From NCBI GenBank assembly GCA_045606685.1, contig JAZUSJ010000278.1, forward strand, positions 1 to 9,050: a stretch of 9,050 nt of DNA, in the 5' to 3' direction. The notes below the pieces were generated by a model, which worked only from the letters and a program-made list of their open reading frames with translations, did no database searches and was not told the origin of the DNA. Made by a program: the position numbers and the translations under genes. This DNA is from SVQP01 sp045606685 (lineage in GTDB: Bacteria > Bacillota > Clostridia > Oscillospirales > CAG-272). Shown in pieces: positions 1 to 6,072 of this stretch (position 1 is the stretch's first letter; each line of letters begins with the position of its first letter).

Positions 1-282
1 CTGTATGCCGTCATAGGTGGTGTCGGTGTGCATATACACCTCGGCATACCGACGGTTATAGGCCGCGTACAGCGCATCAATGCGCCCCTCATCCCGACGG
101 TACTCTGCAGGCAGCGCCATTTTTGCATAATCGCGCGCACCGAGATTGATAAATTCGTATACTCGCTGCTCGTCGATCTGCGGATATCCCTGCTCGGCAA
201 GCGCCAGGTTCATGCCCTCAGCTATCGCGGGCAGCGTATGTGCCAGCGTACCGTCCAGGTCGAATATGAGTGCTTTTAACAT
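1..282 (-). CDS. HAD-superfamily phosphatase, phosphoglycolate-phosphatase-like (partial, 3' end missing)
   Basis: The reading frame starts at ATG 282-280 and runs off the window edge without a stop, so only the N-terminal 94 residues are seen. The protein opens with LIFDLDGTLAHTL. This is HAD motif I, with the nucleophile Asp8 and general acid Asp10. It is followed by a helical stretch that fits a C1 cap domain, and TYDGI near residues 89-93 resembles the usual substrate-loop region before motif II. Family knowledge points to a soluble, Mg-dependent phosphatase of small phosphate esters (phosphoglycolate or sugar phosphates); the substrate cannot be read from this fragment. The start lies 2 bases after the stop codon of the upstream glycosidase-like gene and has only a weak GAGAG ribosome-binding site. 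Translational coupling in one operon is therefore likely. Motifs II to IV lie outside the window. Confidence 0.88.
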   Translation of the reverse strand, partial: MLKALIFDLDGTLAHTLPAIAEGMNLALAEQGYPQIDEQRVYEFINLGARDYAKMALPAEYRRDEGRIDALYAAYNRRYAEVYMHTDTTYDGIQ

Positions 283-284
283 GG

Positions 285-2891
285 TCAGTCTCTCTTTCTC
301 TTAATGAAAAGTGCCGCGGGGATCAAGGCAAGCACGAGAATGCATGCAGCAACAGATTTGCAGCCCTGCTCGCTCTCCTGCTCGGTCTCGGTTTCGGGTG
401 CGGTCGATTCTGAGCCCGACTCTGCGGGATCGGTTCCGGCAGACTCCTGCTCGGTGGTTTGTGTTTCCTTGCCGGCGTTCTCAGCGGTGCTGATATAGCT
501 GTACTTGAATCTCATACCGGGAGCTACGTCGCCCGAGGTATAGAAATCCAGAATATCACCCGAGAAGGTGGAATATACCCACGCACCGTCAGCGGTCTGC
601 GTGCCTGTATCGGACGCGTCGTGTACGTGATCCGTCCAGGAGAAATTGATAGTGAAATCGTAGCCGCTCAGGTTCAGCAGGCTCTTGGGAACCGAAACCT
701 GCATATATTTGCCGTCCACCGTGTAGGAAACCTTGCCCACGACCTCGGTTTCGTAGCCGTTGCCCGTAAAGCGCTCCAGCACAGCCTCAGTTGCGGTGGG
801 CGCGGTCTTGTTCAACACGTAATCAAAGGTCTCCCAGCCCTGATTCTGCTGATCGGTATCCAGATACAGCACCATCCAGAGCGGATCGGTATAGGGAGTG
901 ATATCCTCGTTGCATTCCACAAAGAAATACACGTTGTCGTCATCTCTTGCCACGCGTGCGCCAATGATATCGTTTCTGCCCGAAAACTCGGTATAATGCA
1001 GCGAGCCGTAGCCCTGTGCATCGCGGTCACCGGTATTGCCGATGTAGGCTGCATAGTAAGGCTCAGCCGCACTCCACTGCTCTGCCCCTTTGGTCAGATC
1101 AATACTCTGTGCTGCGCTCGGGGTTGGGATCGGTCGTGCGCCCTGGAACTGACGGGACGCGTTGACCAGCTGATAGTAATAATGATCCTTGAGATCTCCC
1201 TTGCTTGGCTCGATGTCGCGGCTATGCTCATCGTCAAACTGATCCGGGAAGCCGTTGGGCGTATTGGCCCAGTTTTCGTTTCTGCCTGCCGTCCATTCGT
1301 TCCAGCCCGTGACAAAGATCACGCGGGGATCCTGCTCGATGGCATAGGCAAACTGCTCTGCCAGCTGATATCCCCACAGCTTGGCATCCGCCTCGGTGCG
1401 ATAACCCTTGGAGGTATAGGAGCGTCCCATCGCATCGGGATGGTTCATGGCCACCATGCTGTCGGTCACGTAAGAGTGGTTAATACCCACGCCAACCGTC
1501 ATTTGCTCCCATGTTCCTTGCTTTCTATCCTTGGTGGTGGCAAAATAGCCTGCCTGCGGATAAGTGGAGAGCCAGCCCCATTGCTTCAGGCCGGTTTCCT
1601 TAACGGTGTAACCCGGCTGTCCTGCACGGAAGGTAAAGAAGCTCTTGATCTCCCTGTTCAAACCCGACTTGGTGGAAAGGTTGGCGGAATGTGCCATCAG
1701 CATGGGCTTACCGTCCAGATAGTACCAAAGGCTGTGATACTTGTCTGCGCGGTAAATGTCCAGGTATAGCGACTCCAGCTGTTCAAGTGATCCCGTGGTC
1801 GCGGCAAACGGCAGCATGAAGGACACCTTTGGGGTATTCATGCCATTCTGTTGCATTTCGCTCCATGTATTGTAAAGCGGTACGTAGCTGGATTTCCAGG
1901 TAAAGTTGCCGTTTGTATTGTCGGTAAAAATCACGTCAATGCCTGCGTTGGTCAGCATTTCGGCATGCTTGCGCAAAACCCATTCGTCATCGGTGCGGTA
2001 AAAGCCGAACAGCGGCTCGTTCCAGAAGAATGCGGTATTGGAGGTAGGCCATCCCTTATGGAAATAATCGTTGATGGCCTCGGGATGCTCGGTGGTAAAC
2101 GCGGTATTGTTAAAAGGCTCGTTTCCTGCAAGATCCACGTGCCACGTCCAGTAGAAAATGGCAAGCGTCTTGTCTGCTTTGAGATCTCCCACCTCGGCAT
2201 TGGTCAGCGAGGTGCGGCCAAGTCCGTCGGTAAATACCCACGTGTCGGGCATGACCTCGTGCGTATAGATCAGGCTGTCCTGTGGGAAAACGTACTCATC
2301 GGGCGTGTCGTGTCCCGTGTATGCCTGATCCAGCGAGGATGCCTGATAAAAAGGAATTTCGGGTGTTTTGGTAAAGGAGACCGTGATCTCCAGATCCCCC
2401 GTTTTTTCCGCGCCGTCCTGCATGACGTAGCCCTTGGAAACGGTTGCGGGATACAGCCACGTGCCGATCTGCCCTTCTACGTCCTTGATGCAGAACAGAT
2501 ACTCGCCCGCAGGCTGCTCGTCAAAGGACAGCGTATACGTCTGGCAGTCGCGCACGTTTTCAAATCGCTTTTGTGCGATCGGCTCGGCTGTCACCGTCTT
2601 GTCATACGTTTCGTTCCACGCGTAAAGCACAAGCGTGGCGTCCGAATCGGTGGTGCTCCAGGTCGGCAGACAGTATGCAAGACCGTTGAAGGGCGCACCA
2701 AGGCTGAGATGCGCACCGTACACCTCACCCGGATGTACCTGATGCGGTGATTTTTGGCCGTCCAGAGAGGGATCGTACGCCTTGATCTTGACGGGTTTTT
2801 GAGAAACGATGGGGCTTTCCTCTGCCAGGACAGGCAGCAGCGCGCCTATCAGCATCAGCATGACCAGAATCACGGAAAACAACTTTTTCAT
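285..2891 (-). CDS. Secreted, membrane-anchored GH99/WbsX-like glycosidase candidate with C-terminal CBM9-like domain
   Basis: This 868-residue protein has a Sec signal peptide (residues 1-23, MKKLFSVILV start, cleavage near VLA-EE). Residues about 40-175 look like a beta-rich N-terminal domain. Residues about 240-585 resemble the TIM-barrel fold of GH99, GH71 and WbsX-type proteins: LAIFYWTWHVD at 243-253, DVIFTD at 319-324, YYLDGKPML at 390-398 and TGWNEW at 528-533. Residues about 600-800 resemble a CBM9-like carbohydrate-binding domain (ARVARDDDNVYFFVE, then a WMVLYLDTD strand). A Ser/Thr/Glu-rich linker (801-842), Gly843-Cys844, a hydrophobic span (847-863) and KRKRD at the end suggest membrane anchoring or C-terminal sorting. 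GH99 enzymes carry NEWxE; here it reads NEWTA, so the second glutamate is absent. The start has a strong AAGGAGG five bases upstream. The family assignment is inferred from motifs remembered, not from a search; the substrate is unknown. An export and carbohydrate role is well supported, an active glycosidase less so. Confidence 0.75.
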   Translation of the reverse strand: MKKLFSVILVMLMLIGALLPVLAEESPIVSQKPVKIKAYDPSLDGQKSPHQVHPGEVYGAHLSLGAPFNGLAYCLPTWSTTDSDATLVLYAWNETYDKTVTAEPIAQKRFENVRDCQTYTLSFDEQPAGEYLFCIKDVEGQIGTWLYPATVSKGYVMQDGAEKTGDLEITVSFTKTPEIPFYQASSLDQAYTGHDTPDEYVFPQDSLIYTHEVMPDTWVFTDGLGRTSLTNAEVGDLKADKTLAIFYWTWHVDLAGNEPFNNTAFTTEHPEAINDYFHKGWPTSNTAFFWNEPLFGFYRTDDEWVLRKHAEMLTNAGIDVIFTDNTNGNFTWKSSYVPLYNTWSEMQQNGMNTPKVSFMLPFAATTGSLEQLESLYLDIYRADKYHSLWYYLDGKPMLMAHSANLSTKSGLNREIKSFFTFRAGQPGYTVKETGLKQWGWLSTYPQAGYFATTKDRKQGTWEQMTVGVGINHSYVTDSMVAMNHPDAMGRSYTSKGYRTEADAKLWGYQLAEQFAYAIEQDPRVIFVTGWNEWTAGRNENWANTPNGFPDQFDDEHSRDIEPSKGDLKDHYYYQLVNASRQFQGARPIPTPSAAQSIDLTKGAEQWSAAEPYYAAYIGNTGDRDAQGYGSLHYTEFSGRNDIIGARVARDDDNVYFFVECNEDITPYTDPLWMVLYLDTDQQNQGWETFDYVLNKTAPTATEAVLERFTGNGYETEVVGKVSYTVDGKYMQVSVPKSLLNLSGYDFTINFSWTDHVHDASDTGTQTADGAWVYSTFSGDILDFYTSGDVAPGMRFKYSYISTAENAGKETQTTEQESAGTDPAESGSESTAPETETEQESEQGCKSVAACILVLALIPAALFIKRKRD

Positions 2892-2920
2892 GGGATCCTC
2901 CTTGTGTGATGATTACGTTT

Positions 2921-2949
2921 ATTCTACCATAGTTTATATCAGATTACAA
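2921..2949 (-). promoter_or_regulatory. SigA-type promoter for the glycosidase-HAD operon
   Basis: On the minus strand TTGTAA (2949-2944) is separated by 17 bases from TAGAAT (2926-2921), a good vegetative promoter. The -35 box lies inside the last codons of the dus gene and the -10 lies just after its stop. A strong AAGGAGG ribosome-binding site follows at 2903-2897. No terminator hairpin is visible between dus and the glycosidase-like gene, so read-through from dus may also contribute. Confidence 0.7.
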
Positions 2950-3893
2950 GAGCGCACGTCAAATTCCGACTGTGCTTTGAGCGGCAGCTCGCAGATCATG
3001 GCCATGACCGCACCGCGCAGCTCGGCCTCGCTCTTGCATTGCTGCAGACGCTTGAGGTATTTCTTGTCCGACTCAAACAGCCCCTGCATCAAAAGCCATA
3101 TCTCCTTCATGCGTCCCACCGTGGCCTGCTCGCTGCCCAGCACCACGCGATACCGCGCCATCAGCTCCTCGTGAAAATCGCGGATCAGCGCACGTGTGGG
3201 TGCCTTGTCCGAAAGCAGCGCGGGATTGGACAACAGTCCCCTGCCGATCATAATGGCCTGCGTTTCGGGAAAACGCTGCGCGATGTACGCAGCATCTGCA
3301 CGCGTGGTCACGTTTCCGTTGTAGCACAAAGGAATCTTGGTGTTTCGGGAAACGTATTCGTAAGCGTCGAGATGCGGTGTGCCGCGGTACATTTCCTTAC
3401 CTGTGCGCGGATGCACGGTCAGCTCACAAATAGGATATTGGTTAAAGATCTCCAAAAGCGCGGGCCATTCGTCCGTATCCTGATATCCGATCCTGGTTTT
3501 GATCGAAATTTGAATGGGACAGGCAGCAAATACCCTGTCCAGAAATGCCTCCAGCGCATCGGTATCCACAAGCATACCCGCGCCCTTTTTCTTGGCGGTC
3601 ACAGTCCCCGAGGGGCAGCCGAGATTGAGATTGACCTCGCTATAGCCACGGGACGCGATCTCGCCCGCCATCCAAAGAAAATCGTCTGCGTTTTTGCAAA
3701 GCAGCTGCGGCACGGTCTGTGCGGGATTATTTTGGGGATCAAGCTCACGCACCTCGCGCGCATGCAGCCGATGCACCTCGGTCGGAGAGAAAAAGGGGGT
3801 GTAATAGCGGTCAACGCCGCCGAAATATTTGTGATGCAGCGTGCGATACACGCTGTCTGTCAAGCCCTCCATGGGGGCGAGGTAGTATTTCAT
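2934..3893 (-). CDS. dus: tRNA-dihydrouridine synthase
   Basis: This 319-residue flavoenzyme reduces specific uridines in tRNA to dihydrouridine with FMN and NADPH in the cytoplasm. Family motifs appear in order: YLAPMEGLTDSVYR at the N-terminus (FMN-binding strand 1), NLNLGCPSGTV around 88-98 with the catalytic Cys93, ISIKTRIG at 129-136 with Lys132 and Arg134, LTVHPRTG at 158-165 with His161, YNGNVTT at 191-197 and MIGRGLLSNP at 215-224 (FMN phosphate site). The length is normal for the family, with a short helical C-terminal domain. The frame is open to an ATG at 4019, but I chose ATG 3893. It has an AAGGA site six bases upstream, the conserved YLAPM begins right there, and the extra 42 residues would be encoded across a terminator and the promoter. 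The subfamily (DusA, B or C type) is not resolved. Confidence 0.95.
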   Translation of the reverse strand: MKYYLAPMEGLTDSVYRTLHHKYFGGVDRYYTPFFSPTEVHRLHAREVRELDPQNNPAQTVPQLLCKNADDFLWMAGEIASRGYSEVNLNLGCPSGTVTAKKKGAGMLVDTDALEAFLDRVFAACPIQISIKTRIGYQDTDEWPALLEIFNQYPICELTVHPRTGKEMYRGTPHLDAYEYVSRNTKIPLCYNGNVTTRADAAYIAQRFPETQAIMIGRGLLSNPALLSDKAPTRALIRDFHEELMARYRVVLGSEQATVGRMKEIWLLMQGLFESDKKYLKRLQQCKSEAELRGAVMAMICELPLKAQSEFDVRSCNLI

Positions 3894-3899
3894 AAGAAT

Positions 3900-3904
3900 T
3901 CCTT
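3900..3904 (-). promoter_or_regulatory. Ribosome-binding site that fixes the dus start
   Basis: AAGGA on the minus strand lies six bases before ATG 3893. It supports the shorter dus product over the 361-residue reading from 4019. Confidence 0.8.
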
Positions 3905-3926
3905 GTTTTTTATTGTTTACACAGCT

Positions 3927-3955
3927 ATTGTACCATAAATTTCTCCGTATTGCAA
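3927..3955 (-). promoter_or_regulatory. SigA-type promoter of dus
   Basis: On the minus strand TTGCAA (3955-3950) and TACAAT (3932-3927) are 17 bases apart. The position is just downstream of a terminator for the preceding gene and about 30 bases before the dus start. dus therefore appears to be its own transcription unit. Confidence 0.8.
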
Positions 3956-3966
3956 GACGCAGAGCA

Positions 3967-4003
3967 TAAAAATCCCCCGAGCCATGATTGCATAGCTCGG
4001 GGG
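3967..4003 (-). terminator. Rho-independent terminator of the membrane-protein gene
   Basis: The arms CCCCCGAGC (4003-3995) and GCTCGGGGG (3982-3974) pair perfectly. Inner TATG/CATG pairing (one G-U) leaves a CAAT tetraloop, giving a stem of about 13 bp. ATTTTT follows on the minus strand. The hairpin sits 26 bases after the stop of the gene at 4030-4749 and separates it from dus. Confidence 0.85.
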
Positions 4004-4029
4004 GAACTTTATGATTCATTTATTTATTG

Positions 4030-4749
4030 TTACTCATTATCCTGTTTCGCTAAACGGTGCTTACTGCGTCGTTTATTTATCAGATGGATAAGCCCACCAA
4101 CCAAGAATATTACAAGTTGAATAGTAAATATGCCGTAATTGACGAACAACACAATAAAGCGTTCAACATGCACCGGGAATGGTGCAATGGAGATAATCAG
4201 CAGCTCGCTGATCAGTAACAGCATGAATATACCCATACCAATACAAGCCGGAACACTGATAGCAGGTCGTTTGATGTTCTGCTCTTCTCTCATCGCCGGT
4301 GAGATTGCTGCAAATGCACATAACAGTAAGCACGGCAACATGCACAGCGTTGAATACAGCGGTGTGGCAATAAATGCGACTATATATTCCACGACATGAT
4401 TATACTCAGCTAAAATATGTACGGAAAGTATACCTGCCCACACGCCCCATGCTATCAGGGATGTTGCAATGACGATATACAGCCACACATATTTGGCAAC
4501 AATTTTTCTTTTTGTCAGCTTAACACCGCGCACAATCAGCATAACTAACATGGCAATCAGCGTTCCTGCATAAATCAAAAATGTACCAATATACCATATT
4601 GCATATAGCGAAATTAAAATGATCAAAACTGCTCCGATTGGATCAGGGTTTTGACCGGTCAAAGTAAAATACAGCAAATCAATCCATTCTCCAAACCACG
4701 TTTCTCGTGACATTAAGGAAGGATTCATAAATGTCATAAAATGATCCAT
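4030..4749 (-). CDS. Orphan polytopic membrane protein, function unknown
   Basis: The 239-residue product is strongly hydrophobic. I see about six candidate membrane spans: roughly residues 37-53, 55-74, 87-112, 121-150, 166-190 and 197-224. Short basic loops (KLTKRK near 77-82, KRRSKHR near 226-232) suggest the cytoplasmic side by the positive-inside rule. No catalytic or transporter signature is recognisable. The frame is open 11 codons further upstream to ATG 4782, but ATG 4749 has a GGAGG site five bases before it, while the upstream ATG has none, so I take the shorter form. Codon use is A+T-richer than in dus, rbfA or the esterase, which hints at separate acquisition. It lies downstream of the repeat array and a small lipoprotein gene on the same strand; whether they are co-transcribed is open. 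Confidence 0.82.
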   Translation of the reverse strand: MDHFMTFMNPSLMSRETWFGEWIDLLYFTLTGQNPDPIGAVLIILISLYAIWYIGTFLIYAGTLIAMLVMLIVRGVKLTKRKIVAKYVWLYIVIATSLIAWGVWAGILSVHILAEYNHVVEYIVAFIATPLYSTLCMLPCLLLCAFAAISPAMREEQNIKRPAISVPACIGMGIFMLLLISELLIISIAPFPVHVERFIVLFVNYGIFTIQLVIFLVGGLIHLINKRRSKHRLAKQDNE

Positions 4750-4754
4750 AAACA

Positions 4755-4759
4755 CCTCC
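4755..4759 (-). promoter_or_regulatory. Ribosome-binding site that fixes the membrane-protein start
   Basis: GGAGG on the minus strand is five bases before ATG 4749. It argues for a start 11 codons inside the longest open frame. Confidence 0.75.
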
Positions 4760-4792
4760 GGATTATTTTCTGTAAAGTTCATAGTTTTCTTC

Positions 4793-4821
4793 TATGTATG
4801 TATCTGTAGTTGTAGAATCAA
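4793..4821 (-). promoter_or_regulatory. Weak candidate promoter of the membrane-protein gene
   Basis: TTGATT (4821-4816) and TACATA (4798-4793) are 17 bases apart on the minus strand. The -10 is a poor match, so this is only a candidate. It lies between the repeat array and the gene start. Confidence 0.35.
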
Positions 4822-4835
4822 CTTCACCTTTTGCT

Positions 4836-4997
4836 ATGTAACAGGGGACGATTCTCTGTTACATGATTTTTCCTTATATTATAAGGGTTTTACGCGTTGC
4901 GCGTAACGAAAGGGGCAGGTCCTTGTTACACCGCATGATTGGTTTTTGTGACGTGTCCGGGCGTGTCGCGGCGTAACAATGCTCCGTCCCCGGTTAC
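4836..4997. repeat. Array of three GTAAC...GTTAC inverted-repeat modules (REP/MITE-like)
   Basis: Three short modules each begin GTAAC and end GTTAC. Module 1 (4838-4862) has a GGGGACG core and sits within perfect 9-base arms ATGTAACAG/CTGTTACAT (4836-4844, 4856-4864). Module 2 (4903-4929) has a GGGGCAGG core with AAGG/CCTT pairing inside. Module 3 (4973-4997) has the core in the opposite orientation (CGTCCCC); its reverse complement matches module 1 at 19 of 25 positions. Modules 1 and 3 thus form imperfect terminal inverted repeats around about 160 bases. Between them are two more hairpins: CCTTAT-ATT-ATAAGG (4872-4886) and TTACGCG-TTG-CGCGTAA (4890-4906). No transposase is encoded here. 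The pattern resembles non-autonomous elements or REP-type repeats mobilised by an IS200-like enzyme in trans; that is inference. The array fills the gap between the lipoprotein stop and the membrane-protein promoter. Confidence 0.7.
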
Positions 4998-5000
4998 CAA

Positions 5001-5351
5001 TTAACCACCGGGAACTATCCACTTTTCCTCAATCCTATATGCCTTTCCATCAGAACTAAAATATATCATATAATACTCTGAAGGGGAGGTTCCCAAAAAT
5101 CCCACATTTTCTTCCTTTACGATATAAGCGCATCCACCATTGTAATAATTTCCGTCAAGTCGACAATCCGGATTTCCATAAAAATAATCGAACGAACCAT
5201 ATTTTTCCTCAATTTCAGAGGATGATTTGCCTAATATCCATTGCTCATCATATTTTTGAAAGCACGAAGACAAACTAATCATAATCAGCATAATTAGCGA
5301 TGCAATTATACACTTATGGGTTTTCATTTTGTTCTTCATCATCAATTTCAT
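5001..5351 (-). CDS. Small secreted lipoprotein, function unknown
   Basis: The 116-residue product has a basic N-terminus (MKLMMKNKMKTHK), a hydrophobic core and a lipobox LSSC with Cys30 as the predicted lipidated residue, so the mature protein of about 87 residues should sit on the outer face of the membrane. The mature part begins FQKYDEQWILGKSSSEIEEKYG. This 'G-K-S-x-x-E-I-x-x-K-Y-G' pattern recalls small SmpA/BamE-like and BLIP-like folds, where such a turn starts the domain, but I cannot assign a family. Three cysteines in all (14, 63, 74) remain besides Cys30; Cys63 and Cys74 could form a disulfide. The start at 5351 has a modest GAGTG site; ATG codons at residues 4, 5 and 9 are possible alternatives. 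The gene has a perfect consensus promoter and ends only three bases before repeat module 3. It is A+T-rich like the neighbouring membrane-protein gene. Confidence 0.85.
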   Translation of the reverse strand: MKLMMKNKMKTHKCIIASLIMLIMISLSSCFQKYDEQWILGKSSSEIEEKYGSFDYFYGNPDCRLDGNYYNGGCAYIVKEENVGFLGTSPSEYYMIYFSSDGKAYRIEEKWIVPGG

Positions 5352-5403
5352 AATATCACTCTTTTTTTAGATTTTTGGTTCCACGCGGCCTATGGCCAAG
5401 AAT

Positions 5404-5432
5404 ATTATACCATATATGCTATGGGTTGTCAA
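5404..5432 (-). promoter_or_regulatory. Perfect consensus SigA promoter of the lipoprotein gene
   Basis: TTGACA (5432-5427), a 17-base spacer and TATAAT (5409-5404) on the minus strand match the consensus at all 12 positions. TGG directly before the -10 gives an extended -10 element. The expected leader of roughly 45 bases contains a small GGCC-ATA-GGCC hairpin (5387-5397). Confidence 0.88.
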
Positions 5433-5699
5433 TATTTCTTGTGCATTATGCGCATTGCAGGGAGGCCATTGTTCGCGATCATAATATAAATGTCAAAAAA
5501 TACGATTTTTTTACACTTTTTCGAAAAGTTTTTTGTAAACGATTGGTGAACGAGATTCCTTTTTCATCCCCTATTTATATAAAGTCGGTTTTTCAAAAAA
5601 ATTCTTCAAAAATGTAAAAATATTTTTGTAAACAAATTATGAACTTGAAAGTAAGCAGCGCAATGCTTTTAACTTTTTGTGAATTTCTAAAAAAAGCCA
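5433..5699. other. A+T-rich gene-poor intergenic region
   Basis: I see no convincing gene, tRNA or structured RNA here. The stretch is rich in A and T runs. It contains a direct repeat TTTTTGTAAAC at 5530-5540 and 5623-5633, a 12-base palindrome AAAAATATTTTT at 5616-5627, a weak hairpin ACTTTT-TCG-AAAAGT at 5515-5529 followed by Ts, and a TTGACA on the minus strand (5496-5491) with only a poor -10 (AACAAT) 17 bases on. The 80-codon open frame at 5375-5617 has no ribosome-binding site and a composition unlike a protein. Confidence 0.5.
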
Positions 5700-5728
5700 T
5701 TGCACAAACCAAGGTTTTGTGGTATATT
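5700..5728 (+). promoter_or_regulatory. SigA-type promoter of the 96-residue membrane protein gene
   Basis: TTGCAC (5700-5705) and TATATT (5723-5728) are 17 bases apart, with TGG before the -10 giving an extended -10. The expected start of transcription is around 5735, leaving a leader of about 40 bases. That leader contains a small CCCTG-CACGA-CAGGG hairpin (5745-5759) just before the ribosome-binding site AAAGGAG (5764-5770). Confidence 0.8.
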
Positions 5729-5776
5729 AAGTTTGTATATCATTTCCCTGCACGACAGGGGTGAAAGGAGTAAAAC

Positions 5777-6067
5777 ATGGAGAACAAGAATAACACCGGT
5801 GCTATCGTTCTGACCGCGATCATCAGCGCAGTTTCCGCTGCCGCTCTGACTGCAGGCATTATCTTTGCCATCCAGAACAGACACAAGATCAAGGCTACCG
5901 CCATTCGCATCAAGGACAAGAGCGTTGCTGCTGCAAAGAACATGAAGGCAAAGCTGTCCAGAAAGAAGAACGTTGAGATCAGCGTTGACGAAGGCTTTGA
6001 GATTCCCGAAGAGATCGGCTTTGAAGAGGCTGATGCTGAGCTGGAAATCCTGACTGCTGAAGAATAA
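5777..6067 (+). CDS. Small single-span membrane protein with basic then acidic cytoplasmic tail (YtxH-like architecture)
   Basis: The 96-residue product has a short polar N-terminus, one Ala/Ile-rich membrane helix at about residues 9-32, a strongly basic segment at 35-64 (RHKIK ... AKLSRKK) likely to be helical, and an acidic tail at 65-96 (DEGFEIPEEIGFEEADAELE). With no cleavage site it should stay as an N-terminal anchor with the tail inside the cell. The layout recalls YtxH-type small stress or envelope proteins of Firmicutes, but sequence identity to that family is not claimed. Expression signals are strong: extended -10 promoter, AAAGGAG six bases from ATG, and a perfect 17-bp terminator after the stop. 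It is the only plus-strand gene of the window and is monocistronic. A longer open frame on the opposite strand is a shadow without ribosome-binding site. Confidence 0.85.
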   Translation: MENKNNTGAIVLTAIISAVSAAALTAGIIFAIQNRHKIKATAIRIKDKSVAAAKNMKAKLSRKKNVEISVDEGFEIPEEIGFEEADAELEILTAEE

Positions 6068-6072
6068 TGACA

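Noticed and set aside
459..1769. 436-residue open frame on the plus strand
   Set aside because: It is antisense to the 868-residue exported protein, has no ribosome-binding site, and its Cys/His/Arg-rich composition is typical of a shadow frame.
1851..2750. 299-residue open frame on the plus strand
   Set aside because: Antisense shadow of the same glycosidase-like gene, no start signals and no domain pattern.
3039..3938. 299-residue open frame on the plus strand
   Set aside because: Antisense shadow of dus, which has full family motifs and its own promoter.
3894..4019. N-terminal extension of dus to ATG 4019
   Set aside because: These 42 codons cross a terminator and the dus promoter; the conserved N-terminus and ribosome-binding site are at 3893.
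4750..4782. N-terminal extension of the membrane protein to ATG 4782
   Set aside because: No ribosome-binding site before 4782, while GGAGG precedes ATG 4749.
4836..4997. CRISPR array
   Set aside because: The three repeats are inverted relative to each other, imperfect, unequally spaced and palindromic, with no cas gene nearby.
5533..5547. Possible catabolite-response (cre-like) site TTGTAAACGATTGGT
   Set aside because: Only the left half fits the consensus; the right half lacks the conserved C-A, and it is not near a promoter I can support.
5375..5617. 80-residue plus-strand frame in the A+T-rich gap
   Set aside because: No ribosome-binding site, starts inside the lipoprotein leader on the opposite strand, and composition is unlike a protein.
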